NCBI GenBank assembly: GCA_905250025.1
Contig: CAJNOJ010000352.1
Location: forward strand, 7,964 to 71,963
Origin: Adineta ricciae
Lineage: Eukaryota; Rotifera; Eurotatoria; Adinetida; Adinetidae
Direction of reading: 5' to 3'
Length of the DNA: 64,000 nt
Shown: positions 12,046 to 23,326 of the stretch, piece after piece
Layout: every line of letters starts with the position of its first letter
Position numbering within the stretch: position 1 is the first letter of the stretch
Notes under the pieces: generated by a model
The model's database searches: none
What the model saw: the letters and a program-made list of their open reading frames with translations, nothing else
What the model was told of the DNA's origin: nothing
Made by a program: the position numbers and the translations under genes

Positions 12046-13345
12046 GTAAGCAGTGACGAACAGCAGCGACTCTTGACAGATTATTGTACTGACAATCTGC
12101 ACAAAGAACACACCATATGATGAAACACAAGGGAAGAGTTTAAACGAGCTATCGATAACATACAGTCAAGGTTTCATAGGACACTATACATAAGTGTGTG
12201 GCGACGTATGTATTTATTTGTAGGTAAATTATTTTTTATGTACAAACAATGCAGATATACGTATGTCAAAAGCAGTGTAGATTGTATTTTCATGCAAATA
12301 GTCTGAAATTTGAAAGAGTATCACTCCCTTTGATTTGACGCTTATTCAGTGAGTATTCCGGTACAATTGGCGAACTAAATCATTTGGATAAAATACCATG
12401 ACGCGAAAAGAATGTTAGATGGAAAATATGTAACACTTGTCATCTGAAAGACAATATGTGCTATAATTATTCACATTTGGATCTCGCACAACGAATATGT
12501 CTGATTCGTTTATCAAAAACTGACGTCAAACTGTGTAGTCTCTCGGAACTGAAGGGATTTAGTTGTTCTATAGGCATGTATGATGATCTTGAAGTTACAG
12601 GAGAGAACATTCAGTAGAAATTTGACTTCACATTTATTTTCCCTACAGGTATATACAGAAACATGTAGTTAACACTTCCTAATCGTAAATAGTTACAATT
12701 TTCTTCGCACTCTACTGCTGAAATAAAAAAATCTGTTAGAGAATCAAGTTAGTTATTTTCACATACATCGCTACTGCGGCGAATCTCTGGAAACAATTTA
12801 CTATATACCACACACACACGTATATACTCGCGATTCAGAATAAAACCGAACTTCTAATAACATTGCAGATATGTAGAGCTTATGGATTTGTACGTAAGAG
12901 AAATGTAATCGATACGCTAGACACTAAACAAGTACTTGTAGACGAGAATTATACGCGAGTGAATCCATTCGTGGAGGAACGTTCTAAATTTCATTAGTTC
13001 TACGTCGTCAATATAACAATCGATAGAACAAAAATTGTAAAGGAAAAGAAAGCGAACGCGCGATATTTTGATCATCGTCTGTGTTGATTTGATCTCTTAA
13101 TTGTTTTAAATTCACCTTAAATTAATGAATTTAAAATAAGAAAGAATTTTTGACGACAGATGTCATCGTAACCGTTTATTGTCGAGGAGAAAAACTATTT
13201 TTCGTTTGTCATTCTTTTCGTTTAAACATGTACTGCACATTAATCATGATAGAGCAAAGATAAAAATGAAAAACTCAGTTAAAAAGAATGTGAGAAAAGC
13301 GAACATATTTCAGTATATCATTCTTTTCAAGCGACAGGAATCATC
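12046..13345. other. Intergenic sequence
   Basis: No coding region or RNA gene recognised in about 1.3 kb; the sequence is AT-rich with many stops in all frames. Confidence 0.5.
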
Positions 13346-14598
13346 ATGATATTGCGAAGTTTATTATGTGTTTTCACGTACGTTTTAAAATCTTCTCTCA
13401 GTTCAAACGAACATTTTTACATCTGTTTTGTTTAGATTGATCACAATAAACAAAGGTAACTGAACTAAACATACACGATTTCGTCGGCAAAGTAGCTTTT
13501 TTTCTCTTAATTTTTCAATCTAGGTCAACTGACGTATAAAGAATCGAGTGATTGTAAGTAGATGATCGTCCAATTGGCGTTCTTATGAAAAGATCTTGGT
13601 GATTGTAGGTCCAGGCAATCTCAAATGGAATCCGAACGGAATAACAATAATGGGTGGTGATAAAGACAATTACTTTAGTTTCCCGTCGGGTTTATTTATT
13701 GAACCTAAAACGCAAATTTTGTACGTTTCTGATGTCTCCTACAATTATGTACTGAAACGTTATCCGAATGGTAAGATTCAAGTAGCGGCAGGTCAATCGG
13801 ATCATAGGAGCGGATCGACATCAGACAAATTGGATGGCCCAAAAGGTGTTTATGCAGATGAAAACGAAAATGTTTACGTTTCCGACTGGAGTAATCAACG
13901 AATTCAATTGTGGGAAAAAGGCGCAAAACGTGGCAGTACAGTTGCTGGTAACGGAATGCGTGGTGACGCATTGACTGAATTTAGCTATCCAAGCAATGTC
14001 ATTGTTGATTCACATAAAAATATACTTGTTTCCGATCTTGAAAACCAGCGAATAACTCAATGGCCACCCACATATGATCCAAAGAACACAACCGGAATAA
14101 TTGTCGCTGTAAGATTTTCATCGAAAGTTATCTTTGTTCAGTTATTTCTTGTTTTAGGGTGGCCATGGAGCTGGTATTGCTCCACCTCAATTATATAGTC
14201 CAGTTGGATTATATTTCGATCAAACGGCAAATAACTTATACATTGCCAATGAAGAAGCTCATACGGTCATCCAATGGAATCGAGATGGTTACGGCGATAA
14301 AGTTGTTTATGCTGGCATTCCAGGTAGACCTGGTAACACTTCAGTACAGTTACAAAGTCCTCAAGGTATCACCCTTGATAGATATGGTAATCTATATATA
14401 ACGGATTGCGATAATCACCGAATACAAATGTTCTGTCCAAACTCAGTGTTTGGTATTACAATAGTCGGCACTGGTCATATGGGAAGTGGAAGCAATCAAT
14501 TGTACTTTCCACGAGATGTGGCATTCGATGCAGACATGAATTTATACGTCACTGACACGTATAACCAACGTATACAAAAATTCGAAAGAATTCACTAG
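13346..14598 (+). CDS. Secreted NHL-repeat (six-bladed propeller) protein
   Basis: Five exons: 13346-13377, 13436-13455, 13524-13553, 13609-14108 and 14158-14598, giving 340 residues. The first two exons encode a signal peptide (MILRSLLCVFTLI...), so the protein is probably extracellular. Six NHL blades follow, each ending in a [VI]-[SY]-[DN]-x-x-x-x-x-[VI] strand, for example NLYITDCDNHRIQMF and NLYVTDTYNQRIQKF. Six blades are enough for a closed propeller, and there is no other domain. The first exons are tiny and would be missed by a start-codon-only call (an internal start at 13596 is a shadow). All junctions are canonical GT-AG and phases agree. Ligand unknown; secreted NHL propellers commonly bind proteins or carbohydrates. 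Confidence 0.85.
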
Positions 14599-14756
14599 TG
14601 AATTTTTGTTCTATTAATTTCGTATAATGCGATTACGCATACGGAGAATAAAAAGTTTCCTCGAAGGTTAAATCTCGCTCATAGCTGTATTAGGTTAAAG
14701 CGAACAAAACCAGTACATAATGCAGCTATCATTTTGTTTATTTTCGTCCTTAAAAT

Positions 14757-15062
14757 TCATTTACCAAGTCCGCCAGGAACACAGATTGGCTTGTTTGAGC
14801 CAGTCCACCTTCCTGAACATTGACATTGATATGCTTGAACCTGCTTTCCATTACACGTTGTAGTACCGACTTGAACACAGCTTCCCGTTGCTGCATTTCT
14901 GCAACCTTGACAGTAGGATGGACAACTTTGCCAAAGAATACCTGTTAAAGGTGAAGACCAGCCAGTACATCGACTCCATGTTTCGTAGCAGTCCCAAGCA
15001 TTTGAACTGCCCGAAACTAATATCACCACAAAGAATGCTAAAGCGCACGATGCAGTTTTCAT
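14757..15062 (-). CDS. Macin-family antimicrobial peptide (theromacin-like)
   Basis: A single exon encodes 101 residues. A clear signal peptide (MKTASCALAFFVVILVSG, cleaved near SSNA) is followed by a mature peptide of about 79 residues with ten cysteines. The motif CYETWSRCTGWSSPLTG, then LWQSC, matches the hallmark of macins (theromacin, hydramacin), which are secreted, membrane-active defence peptides of leeches, molluscs and cnidarians. Ten cysteines fit the theromacin-like subgroup better than the eight-Cys form. The start at 15062 is chosen because the frame upstream has only a TTG, and the signal peptide starts here. A TATA-like stretch (atatatat) lies about 45-55 nt upstream. The C-terminal tail after the last Cys is short (VPGGLGK). 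Confidence 0.8.
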   Translation of the reverse strand: MKTASCALAFFVVILVSGSSNAWDCYETWSRCTGWSSPLTGILWQSCPSYCQGCRNAATGSCVQVGTTTCNGKQVQAYQCQCSGRWTGSNKPICVPGGLGK

Positions 15063-15311
15063 GATAATTGGTTGAATAATCAAAAGGATATACTTTTTTC
15101 TTCTACATATATATCGATGATACTGTTATTCATATTTCGCATTAGAAATACGCATCGAAGAAGCATACAATTATTGAAAAGTGCACCTATTTAAAATATA
15201 TTTCAGATGATTGATTATCTATCTCGCTCTATTGACTCATAATGGGTTTGCAAATAATCTGTAATTCAAACATAATATGTGTGCATGACCAATTATACTT
15301 CACAATACTTT
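15063..15311. other. Intergenic spacer between macin gene and ART relic
   Basis: AT-rich sequence with nothing recognised beyond the macin promoter region. Confidence 0.4.
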
Positions 15312-15593
15312 TTATTTTTTTTCGCATTCATCAAAATATATTACCATTCGGCCACTATTATTCGCTCGCTCGACTGATCTAATCGTAAATAACACACAAC
15401 GCAAGATCAATATTTCGCGTTCATCTGCAAAATAGGTCCATCCTTCTAGTTTGAGAGCTGTACGACGATGTGTACTCTTGATGTTATATATGCAGAGTGC
15501 TCCGATCGGATCTTCCAACGACGATTCACTGATTGATTCTGCTACCACACGATCTATCGATATTGATAAAATGATTTCGAACGACATATTCAT
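15312..15593 (-). pseudogene. ADP-ribosyltransferase (ART) C-terminal relic
   Basis: A 93-residue minus-strand frame resembles the last part of the arginine ADP-ribosyltransferase fold. SFEIILSISIDRVVAE corresponds to the [NS]-S-F-x-S-T-S-x-x-[RL] strand. DPIGALCIYNI corresponds to the following V-L-F-x-I strand. ADEREILIL lies where the catalytic E-x-E loop is expected and retains a D-E-R-E pattern. The final FTIRSVERANNSGRMVIYF matches the closing strands. The canonical Ser-Thr-Ser is degenerate (SIS), and no N-terminal NAD-binding half or upstream TPR region can be joined in frame. Most likely a decayed member of the large bdelloid ART family. Confidence 0.5.
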
Positions 15594-15599
15594 CTAATT

Positions 15600-16070
15600 T
15601 TGGATGAAAAAATAGGCTAGTCAAAGCTTGAATGTATTCTTTCGTTTGATTCAGGGCCAGACAGTTTAATATCGTACAGTAGAGTTTTAGTGAGTGATAT
15701 GAGTTTACTGCTGCATGTTTGATTATCCCATGACTGAAACGTTGGGTTTTAGTATAAGTTTTGATGATTGACAATGGATTATTGTGTTAACGCGCTTCTT
15801 CGAAGCATTATCGAATCTCATTCCAATCACAATCATAAGGCATGTAATTCAAAAACAATTCCACTATCACGTCGATTTTGTGAGCGATGGTTGACGATAC
15901 TTTGATTTCTTTCTAGTTCTTTATGAAATCTTGAGGGTGAGAGAACATGCAGCTCGTGCGTTCCTTCCAAGTGTCAAATGATTGATAAACCTTGTTTTTC
16001 TTGTCATCGAAGTCTTTTTATTATTAAGAAGAACTTGTGGGTGTGAATATCACTTTCAAACGACTATTTG
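15600..16070. other. Intergenic or decayed sequence upstream of ART relic
   Basis: An open minus-strand frame at 15526-15774 overlaps the relic in another frame; no domain is visible. Confidence 0.3.
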
Positions 16071-16077
16071 AATTTTT

Positions 16078-16960
16078 GTTATTGTCTAGATAAATCATGG
16101 CTGTACTCCGCGAACAAAGACGAGTAGATTGTGGTAATAACGAATATTGTACTGAAAACATGAGGTCAAATGCGACTTCTTGTCATTGCAATCCGTGTTA
16201 TGTTGGAGAATTTTGCGAAAGAATGAACTAGAGGCAAGCACGCTTTAACACAACGTATGTTTTCTGTATTACAATAGCCATTGCTTTTGATTTATCATTA
16301 TTTAATAATATTCTTAGTTTGGAATTGTTCATTGGCTGTAAATGAATACGTCGTACAAACGTTGGTACTTATTCAATCATATACACTATTTTGTCATTGT
16401 CATCAAATATCATCTTGTTCTCCATTCAACTCGTCGACTACCATTCCCAGATAGTAATGAATAGGACCTGCGGTCCATATCCTGAATATAATTGTCATTA
16501 TCGAAAAGTGCTCTACTTCATACTTAATAACTTTTTTATATAGATTAGCGCATGTATTGCTTTTGAACGTGGCTTAGTTATATGTTTTACTAGCAAAATA
16601 AATGCTCCTCGATGAAGACTATATCTTAACATTGCATTTCTCTTTATATTAGCTGTTGACTGCGCTATACCCGTCATAGTATACAAATGTCCTTGGGATT
16701 TGATATCGAACTTAATGATTCTCCGAGATTTCTTCACGTACTTTCACAATGCTTCAGGTATGACAATCTACGTGCTAGCAACTCTGTTAGTTTTAATTAG
16801 CTTTGCGATTCGTACACGCCGTTATGGTACAGAAAGTGGCGGCTCGTTCTTCAAGACATTTCTTAAGCTATTTTATACACATATGTTCAATTTTACACCA
16901 CCTATTGCTTATCTCAGAGGTTTCATTCTCTATGTCGTTGCTGTGGTATTTCAACAGTAA
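16078..16960 (+). pseudogene. EGF-like plus seven-transmembrane receptor pseudogene
   Basis: At 16098-16228 a short frame encodes an EGF-like pattern (CGNNEYC, then CHCNPCYVGEFCE). After a break, one continuous frame from about 16360 to 16960 encodes several hydrophobic helices: YTILSLSSNIILFSIQLVD, a helix ending in ISACIAFERGLVICF, one containing LFILAVDCAIPVIVY, then MTIYVLATLLVLISF and the C-terminal helix. Two in-frame stops interrupt it: TAG just before ISACIAFER, where Trp would fit, and TGA after NAPR. The layout suits bdelloid EGF-7TM receptors. The in-frame stops and the missing N-terminal helices make this a pseudogene. Only its last part, after the second stop, stays open. Confidence 0.6.
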
Positions 16961-17306
16961 ATTTCGTCGTCAAAGTCACCATCGAATCACTATCTAGCTT
17001 ACCTGTTCTTCTCACATGATTACTCTTTGTCTATCCGTCTAAAGTCTACATGACTGAATTTTACATGAACACATGGTCTGGTAAGCAAGTTGCCAAGATA
17101 TTTATTTTTGTCAAACAAAATCGCCGCAGAAGGAGAGCAATAAGATTTTGTATACATACAGAAAATGCGTAAAATGATATATCATGCATCCATTTTCTTT
17201 TTTTTTTCTGAGAGTGAATATGACGAATACAGACGACACAACACTTATGACTCGCTAAACATCGATATCGCCATTGTTTGAGAAATATCTTTATTTCACA
17301 GTCAGG

Positions 17307-18272
17307 CTATTTCATTCGACTCATAGTTTTCATACGTGTACCGGTGGGCTCGACTCGAGTCGCTCTTTTGCCAAAGAAAGATAAAAGATTTTGACGAAAT
17401 ACTTCTGAAGTAATGAAATACGTATAAAATGAAAAACTATGAATAATATGGCCAATCAGTAAGAATATCATATTAAAGAGAGTTTCTTGAGCCAATTGCA
17501 GTGGACTCTTTCCTGTGCTGATGTAATAGAGAAAATAAATTCGTCGGATAAAAAATCCAATTGATGCTAAAAGAACCATTATTATTTGGGCAAATATCAA
17601 ACGAGCCAATGATCTTTCCAATTTCGCACGTCGTACCATTCCCTTTCGAATGTTCCACCACGTCAGAAATGAAAATGTAGATAAAGCAATAATTGGCAGC
17701 AGACTATATATGACAAAGCCGTTGTAAACATCATACGTTTTACCTATAGGATCAATCACAGTGCATTGTGTCTTGTTAGGTGCAGTGACTATGTGTTTAT
17801 AATAGACTAAGTTTGGACTCATCAATCCTGCAGTATATATTACAACTATTGAACTCATCAAAACAGCTCGTCGCTGATTAATCCATTGATGATGGCGAAC
17901 GTTGCGAGAAACGAGAAGATACTGATTAAAAGCCGCTAAACTTAGACAGTGTAATGAAATGGTTGCACCACCCGTTGGAACGAACCATCGTATTTTGCAG
18001 AGAGGAAGGTATGTTACAAGTGAATCTACTCCACTAAGCTGACTTATAATTTGAGGTAATAAAAGAAACAGAAGATATGTTTGACTAGTGACAAACGAAA
18101 ACAGGAGAAAAACCGGACTTGCTCCTTTGTTAAATTGAGAAAAACAAGAAAATACCAATATATTGATTGAGTTGCCAATTATACCAAGAACAAAGATGAT
18201 CAAGCTACCGTATCCTGCGATAATACCAGAGACAAAATAAAGATAATTTATTTCATCCAACAAGTTGCTCAT
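17307..18272 (-). CDS. Rhodopsin-like (class A) G-protein-coupled receptor
   Basis: A single exon encodes 321 residues with seven hydrophobic segments. Helix 1 contains the class A GN motif (GIIGNSINILVF). A Cys before helix 3 (LPLCKIRWF) and one in the second extracellular loop (KTQCTVID) could form the usual disulfide. Helix 3 ends with NQYLLVSRN, where D-R-Y normally sits, a divergence shared by many rotifer receptors. Helix 7 ends in SFYTYFITSEVFRQ, a variant of the N-P-x-x-Y region, followed by a short basic tail. The frame stays open upstream to 18383, but Met at 18272 (MSNLLDEIN) aligns with the start of the receptor at 48148 and is preferred. Ligand unknown; peptide receptors are the commonest relatives. 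Confidence 0.8.
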   Translation of the reverse strand: MSNLLDEINYLYFVSGIIAGYGSLIIFVLGIIGNSINILVFSCFSQFNKGASPVFLLFSFVTSQTYLLFLLLPQIISQLSGVDSLVTYLPLCKIRWFVPTGGATISLHCLSLAAFNQYLLVSRNVRHHQWINQRRAVLMSSIVVIYTAGLMSPNLVYYKHIVTAPNKTQCTVIDPIGKTYDVYNGFVIYSLLPIIALSTFSFLTWWNIRKGMVRRAKLERSLARLIFAQIIMVLLASIGFFIRRIYFLYYISTGKSPLQLAQETLFNMIFLLIGHIIHSFSFYTYFITSEVFRQNLLSFFGKRATRVEPTGTRMKTMSRMK

Positions 18273-18383
18273 TTTCACGGAAGTATGTAATGCAATATGA
18301 TCAATATGTAAGAATAATTCTAAAAATGAAAAGCAAGTATATATACTGACAACGGATTGTATTATTTGCTTCGTATGCGACAT

Positions 18384-20061
18384 CGTGTTCGATGAAATTC
18401 ATGATCAAAATGTCAGTAATAAAGAAAAATAGGCAAAGGATACCTTTCGATAATTTTCTTCCCCAGATATGTATGTCTGTGAAAGAATAGATATATTATA
18501 TTAGTTGATGGTGATGAAGATTAGCTTTATAGAGAAAGATGATTTCTGTTTATGTCACAAACAAAGTTTGTTGTACTAAAGCATCATCACATCAAGCGAA
18601 AAATTTCTAATTAAAATTCTATTTATGAATCTGGTTTTCTTTTCTCATAATTTTCACCTTTTTTTATAATACCAAACACCATCAGATCATCGACCAAAAT
18701 AGAGATAATCAACAGTACTGATGGATACGAGAAGACTAAGCTGATCATATTAGAATTTCTCACAAACATAGAACGATGTTTATGAGTAAATAACTTCTCA
18801 AAAGTAGACCGCCAATTATCCAGATTTATTAGCTGAATAAATAAATTTAACTGAGAAATATTATTAGGTCAGATGAACTGAAATAATGCACTCAGAGGAC
18901 AACTGTTTGACAGCATGCAATGCATCGTATAGTCATGTAACCTATATAACCTGATTTTAGTCGATTAATTAACGATTAAAATAGCACGAATATAATTGAT
19001 TTCAATCAGTTGTTAACGTAGATGTCATATAAAAAATGAGGTCAAATTCGATTTGAATTTTGTTTATCCATGTTTTCACTTGGATGACTCAATGTTGATT
19101 AACCTCGTATCTATAAGTATATCAAGATTTTGATATTGAAAAAAAGACGTATTTTTCTCTATGGCGATTGATATCATCTAATCAATTGTTGAAATCAATT
19201 AACAACCAATAGATTTTCGTGAGAAATAGTTGACACAATGATTTAGAATAAATCTGCTAGAAGAAAGTCGCGTGTAATCGATTTCAATCGCAAGCTGTAG
19301 TGCTATTTTTACACGGATTGTTTGCCGTAACTTGCAGTCTATATGTGTCTGAAGATTTTCCTTTCGGTAAAAGGTGCACAAGTTAAACTGCGTATTATAG
19401 AATACTCTGTAAATTAAAACATGGTATAGCGACTTCATGATCATACCATCAAAAGCAGATCGGATAGAAAATGTCTGTCAGACACTGATATTTAGTGAAA
19501 AGAATTCACACAGTGAAGTTAAAAACAATGTTGTTCATTTGGTACATTAACTCATGATCCATCCGTGACTACTTCAAATTCTGCCCGGTCTTTCATCATT
19601 CGAATACCTGTAAAAAGTTGATTTGATAATAAGCAAAACATCACTTGTTCCTTTCTCTGTTCATCTGTCGGTACATCAAAATGTATGAAATTCTATTTTG
19701 TCGGCACATTTGGAATAGCTTTACCATCACGCAATTCAACGCATCATGAGTATATTATTGTCGCAGTCATACTGTTACAAACTGTATTGATAGTGAACGG
19801 ACTTACAGTTCTTACTCAACGGATTTTGCGTTTTGTTAAACTTAGCCTTTCACACAGTATCGTTTCATGATACGAGATTTGTAAAACGATCCGGTAAAAT
19901 CCGCTTCACTGCTCTAAAATTTCTACTTGAATATTAGATTGAGAGCAAATCAGTATGTGCATGTAATTTTTTTCACTCTCAGCACTCATTGTGCAACGAG
20001 AATGGATTTATTATCATACTTTACGTAAAGACGTCAACGCGATAGACAATTTCAAAAATAA
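18384..20061. other. Intergenic sequence
   Basis: About 1.7 kb, AT-rich. Short frames at 19199-19444 and 19685-19870 have no recognisable domain and are not called. Confidence 0.5.
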
Positions 20062-21089
20062 TTAGAATGTTCGACGTCGAGAAAAAAGGTCAAGACATTG
20101 CTGACGAAGACTACTTCGAAACAATTGACTAGTTAGCGTATTAACGTAGAATGTTTTACAATAATTGGCAACATAGAGCCATCGGGCTATGAAAGCAGAT
20201 GTAAAATAGACTTGCTGGACAAGCGGGTCTGTTATTGCAGAGGCTTGAGATAAGTGTAAATGAAGAGAACAGCAAATGGAATCTGTAAAATACTTGTCAG
20301 AGATATTTGAACGATAACCATTCGAAACATATGAACATTTTGATAACTACGCACGTTTCCCGAATTTCCAGTATTTGATCTTGTTCCATTCATCCCGAGA
20401 TGTTTCTGTTGGTTGACTCGATTGCGACTCCTTTTCATATTCAATAGAATTAACATACTGAACGTCGCCAAGATTAAAGGAGTTATGACTCCATTGTACA
20501 ATGAAAAGAGCAATCCATCTATGATAAGAAAAATAGTCGGTGAACCATGTATAACCTGACATTCATTTGTCATCGTCGATGGATTTTCACGGACCGCATA
20601 GGCAATAGGATAATGTAATGCAAGTAATGCCCAAATGAGAAAACAAATGATGACCACGATTCGACTTATTTTGAACTGACTCCATCTGCGAAGTTTGGTA
20701 TTTAAGGAACTAGCACAAAACCGATCGACGGATGTCAAGGTCAAGTAAGTCGATGATAAACAAGGTGAAATAAATCGGATAAAATTACCGAGTGTGCACC
20801 AGATCTTCGACAATAAGATTCGATTGCCAAGCGAAGAACTGAATGCGGCTAGAGCTTCGATCAGAATGAATGCATTTACAGTACTAAGATCGACTATTGA
20901 TGTGGCCAAGAAATAAACAGCACAGGGCTTGTTTCGTAGTTGTTTTTGAAGGAATGTTATCATGTTTAAAGCAGCTCCACATGTTCCAAGAATGTAAAGT
21001 AGAACGTAAACATATTTGTTCATCTCGTTGAGAATATTTATCGTCCGAATAACATCAAATACAGTTGTTCTACTCGTTGAATTTGACAT
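20062..21089 (-). pseudogene. Rhodopsin-like GPCR with a single frameshift before helix 7
   Basis: From 21089 an open frame encodes helices 1-6 (MSNSTSRTTVFDV..., helix 1 GTCGAALNMITFL, TSVDRF at the helix-3 end, a long basic loop 3, helix 6 ILQIPFAVLFIYTYL). It then stops at 20232. A shift of one base, near 20240-20255, opens a second frame that continues QASAITDPLVQQVYFTSAF and then the classic helix 7 end YVNTLTSQLFRSS, stopping at 20062-20064 after FSRRRTF. So all seven helices are present but in two frames. No GT-AG intron can be drawn there. It is either a young pseudogene or a one-base sequencing or assembly error. A partial copy of its 5' end lies at 51060-51276. Confidence 0.75.
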
Positions 21090-21772
21090 TTGTCTGTTGC
21101 TATTTGATCATATGAAGTAGTCTATTTTTAAGACTTTCCAAGAATATATATAGATGAACATGAATCGATGACTCGAACATCTTTTGAGATCCGAGAAGAA
21201 AAGTAATTAGCGACATATTATACGCTATCGGTCGTGTTCCATCAATGTAGACAGAATACTCTCAGGCAAAAGTAGAATTAGAGTAATTAACGTTTCTTTC
21301 GATGAGCTACTTGTCTTTTTTTTTATAATAAACATAACCAAAAAATTTCTTGTTTCTGATTTCCAGTATTCTACCGATAATACATCTAGTAAGAACTTCG
21401 AAATAGTTTGCAAATCGATCCTTTTTCAAAATAACGATGGAGAAAAATCCAAATACTTGACGATTTTTCCAATGATTCAGTATAAAATTGCGAGCCTCGT
21501 CATTTCTACTCTCAGTGAAATTTGGCCTGTATTTAGTTATATGATTTCATCATCACACTGGTGGAATTCATCGACCAATGCTCTTCTATCACTATGACTC
21601 AAATCCATTCTCTTTTCTTCCATATACGACGATAGGTGAATCCTATCGCCAGAATATACCATCTATGTGATGAGTGTACGAGCACAATAGTTAACAGAAC
21701 GAATGGAAATATCCATGCAAGAGGCGAGAAAAGCAAACGACTGAAAGGAATATTCCTGCAGTACACGTATAT

Positions 21773-21782
21773 TCTATAAATA
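21773..21782 (+). promoter_or_regulatory. Conserved TATA-like motif upstream of permuted-papain gene
   Basis: The sequence tctataaata lies about 255 nt before the start codon. It is kept at the matching places before the copies at 52226 and 55854. The distance implies a long 5' leader or a coincidental AT-rich motif. Confidence 0.35.
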
Positions 21783-22035
21783 TGAAGTGAAATAAGACGA
21801 AATCCTCAGATATTATTTACAAGTGTTGAAATTTCGTCGCAAGAAGAACTTGGAAGTTACTTGCCTGTCAAACCAACTGACTTTATTACTGTGATTAGAA
21901 CTGATAATCACGCTTACGTACGAATAAGTATTAGCCTTGAATTTATACATTGACAATACTTCACCGATCGACGTCACCCGATTTGTATACAGTTTAATCA
22001 TCTGAAGAATCAACCAAACGACGCTTAAACGGTTC

Positions 22036-22548
22036 ATGGCATCAAGTCTTTTTTCGGGTGTTTTAGGATCGATGCTTGGAGGCGGATCCGCGGTTTCTAA
22101 CGTTGATGTTTTCGTGTTATTCAAAGGACCTCAGCTCAGTGTCTACGTTCCAAGTGTGACAGTCAGCCATTGGCAAATAGTTTGTCATTTCAAAGATACA
22201 GACGAATATAGGTGTTACGAAATGATAATCGACAGAAATGACCGTGTTTCTTACGACATCACAGATTTCAGTTATCGCGGTCCTATCTTCTATTGTTATC
22301 TTGGGGAATGCGGTTTAAGCAAAGAAGAGATCAAAACGAAGGCGCAGAAGGTACCTCTGAACGGTGAAAAATACAGTGTAGGCAGTGATGATTGTCAAAA
22401 ATGGGTGATGCAATTTCTCAACAAGTTAGACCTTATTTTGAAAGGTGACGGACGGGCATTCATGACGTTTGCTGCTCATCGATTGACAACTGCTTTTACC
22501 CCAAATCCAAAAACTTGCATCGGCTATAAAACGCTGTTCAAATACTAA
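22036..22548 (+). CDS. Permuted papain-fold (LRAT / NlpC-P60-like) protein, copy 1
   Basis: A single-exon protein of 170 residues. After a Gly/Ser-rich start (MASSLFSGVLGSMLGGG), a beta-rich core runs NVDVFVLFKGPQLSVYV, then SHWQIVCHF with His45, and later GEKYSVGSDDCQKWVMQFLN with Cys120. A His early in the domain and a Cys at the start of a helix late in it is the circularly permuted order of the LRAT and PPPDE branch of the NlpC/P60 superfamily; N-x-C-x-x-[WF] near the Cys is usual there. The protein could therefore be a thiol hydrolase or acyltransferase, but no substrate can be inferred. No membrane anchor like that of LRAT is seen, but the C-terminal FAAHRLTTAFTPN is mildly amphipathic. 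It lies between a GPCR and an Mpv17 gene, and this order is kept in the second block. Confidence 0.65.
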   Translation: MASSLFSGVLGSMLGGGSAVSNVDVFVLFKGPQLSVYVPSVTVSHWQIVCHFKDTDEYRCYEMIIDRNDRVSYDITDFSYRGPIFYCYLGECGLSKEEIKTKAQKVPLNGEKYSVGSDDCQKWVMQFLNKLDLILKGDGRAFMTFAAHRLTTAFTPNPKTCIGYKTLFKY

Positions 22549-23326
22549 TGAATGGTCGATGAACGTCTTGTTTGTTCTGAGTTGATTTTTCTGCATCATT
22601 TAGTTTTCCGCGCTATGTTACAGTTACAAAATCATGTGCCAGAAAATAAAAACATCTCTACATTTCATTATAGTCTTTTTTACTGCTAAATAGATGGTAT
22701 CACTATAGATTATGCGTTCGTCTCTTTCAGTGGATATTTTCGACTGGAATCTCTATAATCAGATGGCAAAGGTATTAGCAAGGAGTCCAGTATATTTTGT
22801 GATTACGTGCAAAGCTTGATGATAGTAGTCAGACAATTTGTTATTTGTTTATATTTAACTTTTAAAGATGATGTTAGAGAGTTCATGAGAAATTCTTGTT
22901 GCCGGAATGTACGCAATATTCTGCTGAACGACTGAAAGAATGCGATGGTTATCGAGAAATTAGATCGTTCAATAGCTAACAACGGTAACATTTTCACTGC
23001 GATCTCCAACTGGTCCTTCTTTTTTCTCGTAAACAAGTACATTTTGTTGATTGGATAGGCGTGAAAATCATCCCTTTTTCTTCGAAAATAAACGCATTTC
23101 TATTATTTTATATTCTATAGCTATAAAATCATGATTAATTTGATATATGGGCATTCTTGTCTTTTTCTCTTCATGTTCTGTGTATAAATGAGTCATGATT
23201 TGAATAGAAAGAAAACAAGCAAAATAAAATAGTAGATATGACGTCAAGATAAAAAGAGTGCATCCAAATAAAGAAGAAAAACAGATTCATGGACTTTGGG
23301 TGTATTGATCAGGACAACATATTTGT
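22549..23326. other. Intergenic sequence conserved in the second block
   Basis: No gene. The stretch aligns with about 56376-57185, including a tract near 23060-23250, so it was duplicated along with the genes. Confidence 0.6.

Noticed and set aside
13596..13608. NHL protein start at 13596
   Set aside because: Lies inside an intron; the acceptor at 13607-13608 joins exon 3 in phase.
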